The notes under the pieces are model-generated. The model was not told the origin of the DNA. It did no database searches and saw only the letters and a program-made list of their open reading frames with translations. Both the position numbers and the translations under genes were made by a program. Shown here one piece after another: positions 1 to 10,999 of a stretch of DNA of 64,000 bases. The stretch is from Penium margaritaceum (lineage: Eukaryota > Streptophyta > Zygnematophyceae > Desmidiales > Peniaceae). The stretch covers positions 91,746 through 155,745 of the forward strand of contig SZWC01004697.1 of assembly GCA_023375785.1 (NCBI GenBank), written 5' to 3'. The number at the start of each line of letters is the position of its first letter. Position 1 is the stretch's first letter.

Positions 1-150
1 CTCGGCCACGACAGTCGCAAGATCAACACCGCACAATTTGATACATCTTGAGTCAAACACCCTCCCATTCCAGTTCTTGCCCTTTGTCTATGGCCCTAGA
101 TATGCAGCGTATTTAGAAGCGCTACCGGTGGAGCGTCTTGCCAATGTTGC
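1..150 (+). mobile_element. LINE ORF2 C-terminal fragment (third copy)
   Basis: Bases 1-77 match 2743-2819 of the main LINE copy with two differences (positions 33 and 55). The match runs until the main copy is cut by an N at 2820. The fragment carries the same reading (IHLESNTLPFQF) and continues open to the N at 151 with PFVYGPRYAAYLEALPVERL. It is therefore the region between the reverse transcriptase and the C-terminal zinc-finger-like domain. The N at 151 suggests a contig end. The fragment could be the allele or overlap partner of the copy truncated at 2820 and need not be an independent insertion. Confidence 0.75.
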
Positions 151-151
151 N

Positions 152-1042
152 TTTCCAAGTTCTATATTTGTGTCAGAATACTATCACTCATTCTCTTCCT
201 CGCACGAATTTCGAACGGGGACTTGTTCAAATCTCGTCCCGTCCAACACCCAACTCAAGGCGCTGCTGATGATTTTGAGCTCCGAAGTTCAAAATTGTGT
301 GCTTGGCTTCATTCAAGGGACCCGAGCTTAGACCACGAGCTTCAATTTTGTGTTTGTGATAAAATCCAAATCTAGGATTTTGTATTTATGTCGAATGCCC
401 AATGGTTGTGCATCATCTATTTCAAAACTAAAATTCAAACAACTGATCAGTTCACGTGCTAGTACGGTATTTTGTATCAAATTACGAAGGGTGTCGAGAC
501 CCGAGCTGGAAATTTGATAGAAAATGAACGTCTCGATTATTTTAGAACAACCCGCATTCACATAGGATGTTTCACTTTTATCAAATTTTCAATTTTTTTT
601 CAAAGTCCAAGTTCCACAAACAAACATATTTTCTACTCTGATGGCGAGATATGAAGGAAACACAATATTTTTATAATTGAACTATGATGTAATAAGGCCA
701 TGTTGAAATAACATGTTTGTTTCTATGAGACTAATAATAGTTTTTCGCGACAGTGATGAATAGTACGAAAATGACGTCAATGAGATGCAAACATCTCCAA
801 TTGAGTAGCAAAGCGCGGTTTCATCGCGATGCTTAAATCCAAGTTGAATTGAAGAATTGAGGAGTGTACCTCTTGCCCAATTCATTTTTCTATAAATTTT
901 TCAACGTGAAGTACTCAAATGGGAATAGAATTAGAGCTTTTGTTTGAATTTTGATCCATGTCGCGATTTGGGAGCTAAGGGCATGGTCTAAGCTTGCTAA
1001 ACTCCTGTAGTGCAGACAAGGCGCGTGCGGCAAAGTAGAATC
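152..1042. other. AT-rich stretch, no gene recognised
   Basis: The open frames here are short and unrelated to any family I know. Composition is AT-rich and changes abruptly from the LINE fragment at the N (151). I see no repeat ends or RNA gene. Confidence 0.5.
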
Positions 1043-1053
1043 TGCAAACATAG

Positions 1054-1541
1054 TGGGCGCGAAGAGCAGATTCGAGCTAATTTGGCAGTTGATAAGAAGA
1101 AAGACGCCATCGAAGAACTACGTCAAACGGCAGGTCTTAGGTGCAATTAGCGGCATATCTTTCCATTAATAAATTACATCAATATTTTTCCTACAGCAAG
1201 CTGGAGCTGCAACGATGCAAAACAGATTTTTTTTTATGTCTAGACAAAAAATATGTTACTGAATTTTCATTTCCTTGAAACCTGTGGACGGATAGATACG
1301 ATGTTGGAAAGAATACTCATGTTGAATTTCCTGCTACGAAGCGTTTTGGCAGAAACAACATTGGGGACTCCTCGGATTGTGTTGCCTCTGTTCGAATCCG
1401 GTCATCAGTGTTCACGGATGATAACCCAGACTGCAGGGGCTGCCGCAGATGAAAGAGAGGCGCGACAAGGAGTTCCGTTTCTCTGATGAAGTGGCAAATA
1501 ATGCAGCAGTGCCTGCGGCAGAATCTGCGGCGGAACCTACA
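1054..1541 (+). pseudogene. Possible exon fragments of an unrecognised host gene
   Basis: Three short blocks read like coding sequence flanked by plausible splice signals. Block 1 (1054-1133) gives REEQIRANLAVDKKKDAIEE, a charged helix-like stretch, and ends CAG followed by GT. Block 2 (1197-1225) follows a very clean acceptor, a pyrimidine tract ending in CTACAG. Block 3 (1449-1541) reads MKERRDKEFRFSDEVANN and then an Ala/Glu-rich stretch, and is followed by GTATG. Block 2 is not followed by GT, so the exons do not chain cleanly. The charged segment resembles linkers seen in UBX-type proteins, but that is only an impression. It could be a degraded host gene, a captured exon set or chance. 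No function is assigned. Confidence 0.25.
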
Positions 1542-1821
1542 GTATGATTATTTTCCCATCTATTCTTGCCGTGCAACAGTTCTACGAGACTGGACCAAGC
1601 TCGATGTCAGATAAAGATATTTTGAATGGAGAAGCTATCTATGGACGAATCCCAAAATCAATTAGTGTCCTCGGGAACATGGTTAGCTCGACGATCAGTC
1701 ATTCGGATTCATTCATTGCAAGACGTTCTCCTTTCCCGGACAAATCGGCCCTTATAGGCCTTTCAAAAACCTAATGCGGTTGAAAACCCGTCGAACAAGG
1801 CATTCAGAGAAAATGCAATGT

Positions 1822-3651
1822 CTTCATCCTGCCCAGAACGCTTTCCTCCCTAAACACAACTCTCTAGACCACGCCTTCACTCTTTACACCCTTGTTCTCT
1901 CGGCCCGCCGTACAAAGCGCCCCCTCTACGCTGCTTTCCTAGACCTATGACTCCGTCAGCCATGACCTCCTTTTCGCCCAACTTGCCGCTCTTGGTCTAA
2001 CCACCAATGAAGTCCATGCTGTGGAAAAACTCTACTCATCAGCCAGCGCCCGCGTCCACACCCCTGCTGGCCACTCCGATCCCTTTCCCGTTCGCCACGG
2101 CCTTCTGCAGGGTGACCCATGCAGTCCTATCCTCTTCAACTACCACATTGACCCCCTAGCACGTGCCATCTCTCGCATCGACACAGATGCTCCCACCCTT
2201 CTTGGCACACCCATTCCTCTCCTCCTACAGGCCGACGATATTGTCCTCCTCTCTGAGTCTGTCGGTGGCCTTCAACGTGCAGTGGACGAGGCATTCTACT
2301 CGCTCAGTGCCCTTGGCCATACAATCCAGCCAAGCAAATGCGCTGTCCTTGTCTTCCGTCCATCTCGTAACCTGTCACGCCCAAGCATTTGCCTTCCTAC
2401 ATTACCCTCAGCATCCCCCCTTCCCCTCTCTAATGAATACACCTACCTTGGCCTACGCTTCTCTGCTATCTCTAGGCACATAATTGACACAAAGCCACTA
2501 ATCACCAAGGCACAACAGGTGCTTGGGGCCGTCCGACGAAAATGCACTTCATCCTCTATACACACTGTGTCCCTCCGCCTCACTCTTGTCCGTGCCCTCT
2601 GTCTCTCCCGCCTAATGTATGGCATTGCAATATGGGGCCCACCCACCCTCGCGCTAGTACGCCGCTCCTATTTCACATGTGACCCCCCCCGTGGCCTGCA
2701 GGACGCCCACAAACTACATCTCGATGGAATCCTATGGTGTGTCTCGGCCACGACAGTCGCAAGATCAACACCGCGCAATTTGATACATCTTGAGTCGAAC
2801 ACCCTCCCATTCCAGTTCTNTATTTTACCAGACTGTGGTACCTCGCTCCCCTGGCCTACCCCCCTACCTTTCTCTTCCCATGCCCTCCTTCCACGCGCGT
2901 GCCCTCTGGCAGCTTCGTACATCCAGCCTCCCCTATGAGCTCTACCTCCCTCTAGCATCGCGCCGCTGCTCTGCTTGTCTGGCCACCCAGTTTCCTTATC
3001 CAGCGTTGCACTTTGTGCGGGACTGTCCAGTGTTTTATGAGGTGCAGGGTCGGTTTCCCTGTCTCTTTCCTACTGATCTGCGGTGCTTCTCGCTAAAGGA
3101 CTTCCTCTCTTTTGAGGACCAGGCCTGCTTGGCGTCTTGTGTGGCAGGTATGCTCCAGGTCTACTACAGCTACCACAGCAGCCCCAACCTGCAGCAGACA
3201 CTGGGTTACTCGCATCGACCCCGTGCTCCCCCTCCCCCGCGCCAACGCCACATCCTCAGCATCTGCAGCCCAGGATGATAGCCGCTATTCAATCAATATG
3301 GTGGATTCGTATGGAGCGAGCTCGCAGCATGTAGCAGCCTTCAGGCCGCCGCGCAGCTGAGCTCGGCATTTTTGATATGCCGTTACTAGGCCTCTTTGGC
3401 CACCATTGGCATGTCGCTCTTATTTCCCTCGTGTGCTCAGTCCCTCCCCCCCTCAGAATCTCGCTAGGACTTCATTTGCTTTGACCCCTGTGTGCTTCTT
3501 TACACTTGACAGTGGGCACATGCATGCCCCTCTCCATGTTTGTCGTGTGTGGATGTCCCTCCTGACTCTCACTGTCACATGTGGCTCTGTGCCACCATCC
3601 ATTCCCCGTGGAGGGGTAGCGATGATAAACATAATAATCTATCTATCTATC
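1822..3651 (+). mobile_element. LINE (non-LTR retrotransposon), copy A, 5'-truncated and frame-broken
   Basis: This is the ORF2 reverse transcriptase of a non-LTR retrotransposon. The open part at 2021-2820 carries the RT motifs GLLQGDPCSPILFN (fingers/palm) and LLQADDIVLL, the catalytic box, with Q where Y or F is usual. It also has the YLGL motif of the thumb. After the N at 2820 the frame continues to 3278 with a C-terminal CX2C...HX4C zinc-finger-like module (CSAC, then HFVRDC) typical of plant-type LINE ORF2 ends. Upstream, 1822-1944 encodes the RT N-terminus (LHPAQNAFLPKHNSLDHAF). A small deletion around 1945, in the motif A region between FLDL and YDSVSHDLL, shifts the frame. No endonuclease domain is seen, so the copy is 5' truncated. 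The 3' end is a short TCTA/ATCT repeat (3638-3651), not poly(A). Base composition is much more GC-rich than the flanks, which suggests a young copy. Confidence 0.88.
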
Positions 3652-4296
3652 ATTCAAAGAAAACAAGCACCGATGCGTGTTGAGACATGCAGACGGCGAC
3701 AGTCTCCGTCGTATTTGGACACAGGTTATCATTACGTAATGGGGTGCGTCTCGAACAAAACCAGGCCTTCGGATAAGGCAATTCAGGTATACATAAAAGA
3801 ATGAAACAATATTTTCCGTTCAAAGACGAATAGAAACTACTCACTACATAACTGTATACTGCTAGCCTATTTCTGATTCGAGAAAATAAGGCATTATTCA
3901 TTGTCAATTTTATTTTAGTTTTTGGTTTTTAAGATGGTCCAGGCAGAAGATCCCTCCCAACGGGTATTCATTGCTAATCTAATGAAAGGAATCATGTTAC
4001 ACATACAGCCATGATGTTCATCAACCATCATATTTAATGAAAAATTGTACATATTTTCATAACATTTTACGTCACATGTTTAGAATGGCTACAAGTGAAA
4101 CCAATACAACAAATTATCACAAGAGGAGGGCTGGTGTAAAACGAATCTTACCTTTAAATCTATGTAAATAAGCAGCCTAGAACGTGAAAGTGGAAGAGGT
4201 TAAGCTGTACATGAAAGGCCATTACATACATGGCTTTGAGAGTAAGGAAGTAAACGCCTAGCTCAAATACGCAAATTTAACCATCCAAGTACTTCA
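1946..4296 (+). repeat. Duplicated block, first copy (partner 4298-6239)
   Basis: From 1946 the sequence is repeated from 4298 with identity well above 98%. The offset is 2352 until the N at 4883 and 1943 afterwards. The second copy lacks the equivalent of 2531-2940. The block includes the LINE and about 645 bp of unrelated 3' flank (3652-4296), so it is not two LINE insertions. It begins and ends exactly at N positions. The simplest reading is two overlapping contigs or haplotypes that were not merged. A genuine recent tandem duplication is the alternative. Confidence 0.85.
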
Positions 4297-4297
4297 N

Positions 4298-5594
4298 TAT
4301 GACTCCGTCAGCCATGACCTCCTTTTCGCCCAACTTGCCGCTCTTGGTCTAACCACCAATGAAGTCCATGCTGTGGAAAAACTCTACTCATCAGCCAGCG
4401 CCCGCGTCCACACCCCTGCTGGCCACTCCGATCCCTTTCCCGTTCGCCACGGCCTTCTGCAGGGTGACCCATGCAGTCCTATCCTCTTCAACTACCACAT
4501 TGACCCCCTAGCACGTGCCATCTCTCGCATCGACACAGATGCTCCCACCCTTCTTAGCACACCCATTCCTCTCCTCCTACAGGCCGACGATATTGTCCTC
4601 CTCTCTGAGTCTGTCGGTGGCCTTCAATGTGTAGTGGACGAGGCACTCTACTCGCTCAGTGCCCTTGGCCATACAATCCAGCCAAGCAAATGCGCTGTCC
4701 TTGTCTTGCGTCCATCTCGTAACCTGTCACGCCCAAGCATTTGCCTTCCTACATTACCCTCAGCATCCCCCCTTCCCCTCTCTAATGAATACACCTACCT
4801 TGGCCTATGCTTCTCTGCTATCTCTAGGCACATAATTGACACAAAGCCACTAATCACCAAGGCACAACAGGTGCTTAGGGCCNTCTACCTCCCTCTAGCA
4901 TCGCGCCGCTGCTCTGCTTGTCTGGCCACCCAGTTTCCTTATCCAGCGTTGCACTTTGTGCGGGACTGTCCAGTGTTTTATGAGGTGCAGGGTCGGTTTC
5001 CCTGTCTCTTTCCTACTGATCTGCGGTGCTTCTCGCTAAAGGACTTCCTCTCTTTTGAGGACCAGGCCTGCTTGGCGTCTTGTGTGGCAGGTATGCTCCA
5101 GGTCTACTACAGCTACCACAGCAGCCCCAACCTGCAGCAGACACTGGGTTACTCGCATCGACCCCGTGCTCCCCCTCCCCCGCGCCAACGCCACATCCTC
5201 AGCATCTGCAGCCCAGGATGATAGCCGCTATTCAATCAATATGGTGGATTCGTATGGAGCGAGCTCGCAGCATGTAGCAGCCTTCAGGCCGCCGCGCAGC
5301 TGAGCTCGGCATTTTTGATATGCCGTTACTAGGCCTCTTTGGCCACCATTGGCATGTCGCTCTTATTTCCCTCGTGTGCTCAGTCCCTCCCCCCCTCAGA
5401 ATCTCGCTAGGACTTCATTTGCTTTGACCCCTGTGTGCTTCTTTACACTTGACAGTGGGCACATGCATGCCCCTCTCCATGTTTGTCGTGTGTGGATGTC
5501 CCTCCTGACTCTCACTGTCACATGTGGCTCTGTGCCACCATCCATTCCCCGTGGAGGGGTAGCGATGATAAACATAATAATCTATCTATCTATC
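4298..5594 (+). mobile_element. LINE copy B (internally gapped duplicate of copy A)
   Basis: Same element as copy A. The RT region is at 4298-4882 (GLLQGDPCSPILFN, LLQADDIVLL). The N at 4883 replaces about 410 bp, so RT is joined to the C-terminal CSAC...HFVRDC module (4884-5221). The 3' end is the same ATCT-type tail near 5581-5594. Differences from copy A are scattered substitutions, for example G to S in the TLLGTPIP stretch and two changes just after GGLQ. That is what two alleles would show. The frame through 4373-5221 is open only because of how the gap falls, and should not be read as a real fused protein. Confidence 0.85.
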
Positions 5595-6239
5595 ATTCAG
5601 AGAAAACAGGCACCGATGCGTGTTGAGACATGCAGACGGCGAAAGTCTCCGTCGTATTTGGACACAGGTTATCATTACGTAATGGGGTGCGTCTCGAACA
5701 AAACCAGGCCTTCGGATAAGGCAATTCAGGTATACATAAAAGAATGAAACAATATTTTCTGTTCAAAGACGAATAGAAACTACTCACTACATAACTGTAT
5801 ACTGCTAGCCTATTTCTGATTCGAGAAAATAAGGCATTATTCATTGTCAATTTTATTTTAGTTTTTGGTTTTTAAGATGGTCCAGGCAGAAGATCCCTCC
5901 CACCGGGTATTCATTGTCAATCTAATGAAAGGAATCATGTTACACATACAGCCATGATGTTCATCAACCATCATATTTAATGAAAAATTGTACATATTTT
6001 CATAACATTTTACGTCACATGTTTAGAATGGCTACAAGTGAAACCAATACAACAAATTATCACAAGAGGAGGGCTGGTGTAAAACGAATCTTACCTTTAA
6101 ATCTATGTAAATAAGCAGCCTAGAACGTGAAAGTGGAAGAGGTTAAGCTGTACATGAAAGGCCATTACATACATGGCTTTGAGAGTAAGGAAGTAAACGC
6201 CTAGCTCAAATACGCAAATTTAACCATCCAAGTACTTCA
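4298..6239 (+). repeat. Duplicated block, second copy
   Basis: Starts directly after the N at 4297 and matches 1946-4296. The match ends at 6239, where unique sequence resumes (6240 onward), exactly where the first copy meets its N. The flanking non-LINE part is duplicated along with the element. Confidence 0.85.
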
Positions 6240-8488
6240 ACGAGATGGAGTAATCAACTTCAAATCCCAGAATATAACTGGTACACAACATTAAAAATAA
6301 ACTCTTCCCCTAAATCAAAAATCNAGATGTGTTGCATAACGAAAGATTTTGCGAACGTGGGCATCAACCTTACTAGGAAAACAACGGTTTGAATGTCTAA
6401 CCGTCAAAGTGAAAGTACAATGTTATACAAGATTCCCCACTTCCCAAACAAAAGCAAGTAACCATCAGTCAGATAATAGAAAAGAAAAACAAAGCCAATA
6501 AGAACATCAAAGGATAGCAAATCGCTTACTATCATTCATCTTTGCTACTAATGCACAATGTATACCTTGTTACAAAATACAAAATGCGAGGTGAAACAAG
6601 ATGGATATGAAAGGAAAGAAAAATAGTAGCAAATAAAAATTAGGAAAACAACATGTCAAAAAATATAGAGAGTAGAAAAAGAGAAGGAATGTGGCACAAT
6701 ACGACTAAAACCATGCAAAATATGATGAGAATTGAAGTAAGAGGTAATTTCTAATAATATAAATGATAGGAAAGAAAATAAAAGGGCATAAATATATAGA
6801 AGAGGTAAATAGTAAGATTAATATAGAAATAAAAAACGTTATACAGAGGAAGAAGAGAAAGTAGACAAAAAAGAGATAAATAATCCATCAAACATCGTCA
6901 CATCTATAGAAATGAACATAGACAAAATATTGATTCAACGGTAATGAAACTAGGAATGCATAGGAATAACAATGATAAAAGAGAAACAAAAATAAAGGAC
7001 ATAAGAAGTGGAATGTTGAATTGAAATAAGGAGTCTTAAAAAGGTAAAACTGAAATAATGCATAAATCAAGTGAGAAGAGAAACATGTTCATGTGTTAAA
7101 ATATTGAGATGAAGAAAGCTAAAAACAAGAATACTTTGAAATGAATGCACATCTGGTTGAAATTTGATCATGATGGAACGAACACAAACGAAAACAAATA
7201 TTTCTTCATATACATAGTGATTAATATGATTAGTAAGAAGGGTAAGAGATTGTGAAGGAAACAAAAGGTGGATGGAAATTATATGAAGAAATATATCCAA
7301 AAACAATTTTAACAAATATATAACTTTAGTGAGATAACGCAAAAATGTTTAATTTTGGGGAAACGTATGTTTAATGCTCATATAAATAGTCACATGTTTT
7401 TATTTCTCATGATGAAAATTAACGATTCCAATTTCAACGATCAAATATCATAATATAGAACAATATGTTATTTAAAAAACTAGATCATGCGTAATATCTT
7501 CAAAACCAAATAATCTCCAGGTCAGAGTTCATTACATCCAATAATTTAAAAGAAAATGAAGATGAAAGTCACAAACCTGACCCACATTGATTTTGAATCA
7601 CAAGAGTTTATAGCTTTGTACTTACTATAATTTCAAGAACCATCCACGAACATTTTTTGAAATAATTGAATTTTAATTTACTTTCACAATGTTTGTCATG
7701 AAATTGGTTTAGAACAACTCCTTTAATTCCTATTTTATATCATCAACATAAAACATAAATTGTTCATGTGACGTTAAATGGTATTCTAAGATGATTCCAA
7801 AAGGAAGAGATTCTTCATGTTGGTTTCTTCAACTTGGAGGTACAAAATATTGAGACGTTTGAGTGTGCATAAAAATTGCAATAGAAGTCTATGAAGGAAT
7901 GAAAACGAGTTGACTGGATCTATGAAAATACGGCAGATTTTCAAAGAAAATTTAAGGGATGTATGTTATGTATAAATTTCATTATTTATATCCAAAAATC
8001 AATGATTCATCCTTTAAATATTTGGGAAGAAAACTATACAAAATGCCCTAAATGCAAACAAACCATGGCTCCTTCATAACAAAAAGATCTAAATTTTTTA
8101 TGATCATTTTTAATCATACAATCAGACAAAACGTGGATTATAATCATCTTTTTTGGGAATAATTACATCATTTTATAAGATTTATTCATGCAAGCACGTT
8201 AACATTCAGCATTATCGATTGCCGGTCTACCGTTTCATAGGTGTTGATACACCTTGTCACGGTGATACCCATCATAAAGATCCACAAGTTTCAGTTTAAT
8301 CAAGATGTGAAAGCATGTACATGTTGTTCCTTATGATTTCGAAAAAAACATAATATAAATTATTTATTTAAAAAATTCAGTGATGCATGATACTCTTAAA
8401 ACGTGATCCCGTGCAACCTCTCCCATAAACGAACATTTCATTCTTTTTTTCATCATTTTGGTTCGCACATAGTTTTTAAACAACACAA
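6240..8488. other. AT-rich intergenic stretch
   Basis: Strongly A/T-rich sequence with many A runs on the plus strand. The short open frames on both strands are composition-driven, and I found no domain motif, no paired ends and no RNA gene. A single N at 6324 has no duplicated flank, so it may be an ambiguous base or a true small gap. Very old transposon remains are possible but not demonstrable by eye. Confidence 0.5.
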
Positions 8489-9162
8489 TGTTGATGTTTT
8501 GTGGCATGCAACAAGGGCTAGGTTCCTTGCTTGTGGGACCGTTGTGCTTAGAGAGCAACTATTGATAGATTAGAAAGCAGGAACTAGGAGATTGTTGGGA
8601 CAAAAAGACTATAGTTGATCACAAGTATAGCTCATAGCTCAGCTAAAGACTAAATCTGGATTCTCAAGCCTAGCCATAGCTCCTGGCCCACAGGTGGGCA
8701 ACACCTAGCAAGACAGCTATAACAAAGTTGCTTGAGTCTTGGGCATAGTCTGGCCACCTATTCTATGTAGTCAGGCCTTCATGTAGTCAGGGGCGTCCTC
8801 TTTCCCAGGCTGGCACACTACTGTCATCCCTACAAGGGTCTTAAGAAGGGTGTCTACACACTCTTGGCCTCAGGTGATGTCTTTAACTAGTTGAGGCTAC
8901 TATGGTTGACTACAGGCATAAAGCTTGGTGATGACTAAGTTGTTGAATGAAGTCTGCTAGGCTAGCCACCTATTATGGCATGCTTCTGGCATGTTGATAG
9001 TTTTCCAGGCTGATGGAAGCTTCCGGGTATATGTGGGAAGATTCTTAGCCTGACATCTTCCTAAAGGTAGTAGCCCCTCCAATAGCTCCTGCTCATGAGA
9101 CATGCATGGCTATACTGATGCAGAACAGTCATTGCTTCAAGCTTTACATGTGCCTTATGTCA
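8489..9162 (-). repeat. Copia A 3' LTR
   Basis: Starts TGTTGATGTTTTGTGGCATG and matches 15238 onward through shared blocks (GGTTCCTTG, GGACC.TTGT, CTGGCCCACA, CTCTTGGCCTCAGGTGATGT, AGTAGCCCCTCCAATAG.TCC, TTTACATGTGCCT). It lies at the pol C-terminal side, so it is the 3' LTR of the minus-strand element. The inner edge is uncertain because an inverted-repeat element begins about there. Confidence 0.75.
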
Positions 9163-9966
9163 TTTTTGCCCTCGCTCTTAACCAGCGGCAATTGCGGAGG
9201 TAAAAAAGGCAATTAAAGTGTTGTTGACGCCATTTTTGCCCTCCGATGTGCGAAGTCAATGCTACACTACTCGTTCTAGGATATGCGCAATTTTGACTTC
9301 TACAACTGGATTCGGGGACGCGCCACTCCTTTGTCGCATGCTTGGGGTGTCACCATAACGCCCAAGTGGCTTGTCGAGTGGGCTGCGACCCCCTCCTCTT
9401 GCCATTTGTCCCTTTCCTTCTGGCCGCTTTGTCCTTTTCCTGGCTTCCTCGACAACTTCCGTCTCATAGTGGAGATGGTTTCTAGAGGGCGAACAGGTTT
9501 TTCGAGCTCTCTCACCATCCCTTCGGCAGGTGAGCTCGCGAGTTTTCTCACCTCCTTTTAAGCGAGTTTCCTCGCTTTCTCGCTGCCCACGCAAACTCCC
9601 ACGACTGAAAGTACCTTCGTTGCCCAGCCCGTCAGCGCGACAGGCCTATCGCTTGCTACCGCATGTGCCCCTCTCGCAGCCCCCCCTTTGCTTTTACCAC
9701 ATCTGCTCTACAGCGAAGCCCTTCTCTGCTTGCTTGCTTCAATCGTTGCTCCCCTCACACCCCCTCGCAAAAACACCTTTCATGAACATTGTTTTGCCCT
9801 AATTTCCCCGTCCACGGTGCCGAATTTTAATTTTTTTGTTAGGACTGAACAGGGTCCTTGAAAGAAAGGTTCTATAGAAATGTTAGAGACTGAAGTGGGT
9901 CTCCCAACAAAGTAGGGGACTGAAGTGGCTGGTTCAAGCTACTGATTGTCTGGGAGCAAAAATGAC
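9159..9966. mobile_element. Candidate inverted-repeat element inside copia A
   Basis: An 11-bp perfect inverted pair, GTCATTTTTGC at 9159 and GCAAAAATGAC ending at 9966, bounds about 808 bp. The interior is GC-richer than the surrounding copia sequence. It encodes no recognisable transposase and has no similarity to the right-hand LTR. A third CATTTTTGCCCTC occurs at 9231. I could not find a convincing target duplication, so this may be a MITE-like insertion at the LTR/internal boundary or simply LTR-internal sequence with chance symmetry. Confidence 0.35.
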
Positions 9967-9979
9967 CATCTTTATCACA

Positions 9980-10713
9980 CTATTCAGCGGAGACACGTGT
10001 AAATGTTTTGGATGTCACACTGACATTGAGCGTGACTGAGTCTGTCAGTGATGAAAGGACTCGTACTGTTGCTTGGGAATTTTCTTGATGGCTCTTCTTC
10101 TTTGCTAAATCCTCCACAAAAAACTTTCTTTGCACCATGAGGCACGAACCTTTGGTTTTCTGTGTGTAGAGATGGTTGATGGGATTGGTGCTTGTGTTTG
10201 ACTGCCGCGTGTCTCTGAGAACGCCCTTCTTCAGGGGATAATTCGGATGGGCACATTGCTTAAGTCCACATTTCTCCATGCATCTTTGCAAATTTTCCTT
10301 CGGGACACTTTTGGTGAAGAAATCTACTACTTGCGCTATTCCTGGAAAGAGCTTAAGGATGATCATGTGGTCGATCACCTACGAGCAAATCTAGTATTTG
10401 CAGATGCAAATGTGCTTTGTTAGCCCAAGGAATTTTGAAGAGTTTTCAAGGTCGATGCCTGATTTTTTGTCGACGTTAACCATTTTTGGACCATGATGAG
10501 GAAAACCAATGTCAACTTCGGGTAGTTGACCTCCTGAGCTACTATTGTCGGAGCGACATACTCAGATTCAACAGAACCGCGTGTGATAAATTTTTGTCTC
10601 CTGCTTGACCATGAAAGAGCCGTTCTAGTAAGTAGACAGACAAATCCAGTGGTGCTATGGCGGTCCTCCTCTGTACTGCGAAAATTTGCATCCACATAGT
10701 AGCTCAATTCCAA
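9980..10713 (-). pseudogene. Copia A RNase H and C-terminal pol fossil
   Basis: The minus-strand reading at 10420-10713 has the copia RNase H signature (YVDANF, RHSTTGFV, SWSSRRQKF, then an SVESEYVA block equivalent to the family's STEAEYMA). The next stretch to 10240 carries the conserved tail DFFTKSVPKENLQ, after which the similarity to pol ends. The rest to 9980 is presumed 3' leader before the LTR. Fossil, not intact. Confidence 0.8.
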
Positions 10714-10999
10714 GTTAATTGACGAACCAAGACCAACCCTTTGTCAACCGTAGACCGGAAAGACTCGAGTGAACAGCCCACCTCCTTGCAAGCCCTTTCA
10801 TTGCACGTCTCACTCCCACACGCCAGGTTGCTCACCACAAACTATAGGTCTGGTCGAGTACAGCTTGTAGCGTACATGAGAGAACCGATTCTTCTCTGAT
10901 TGTCAGTGTCACTTCTCCCCCTTAGTCCTTCATGGATCAACTACTGCTGCGTAAGGTTAGTCGAAATGCGACAAACAATGATGTAAAACTGTTCAATGA

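Noticed and set aside
1389-1398. GTTCGAATCC resembling a tRNA T-arm
   Set aside because: No acceptor, D-arm or anticodon arm can be folded at the right spacing around it.
4373-5221. Intact 282-codon LINE protein
   Set aside because: The frame crosses the N at 4883 that replaces about 410 bp present in the other copy; it is a gap artefact.
6888-7342. Two minus-strand open frames with hydrophobic runs, as small membrane proteins
   Set aside because: Phe/Leu/Ile richness follows from poly-A-rich plus-strand sequence; no other coding evidence.
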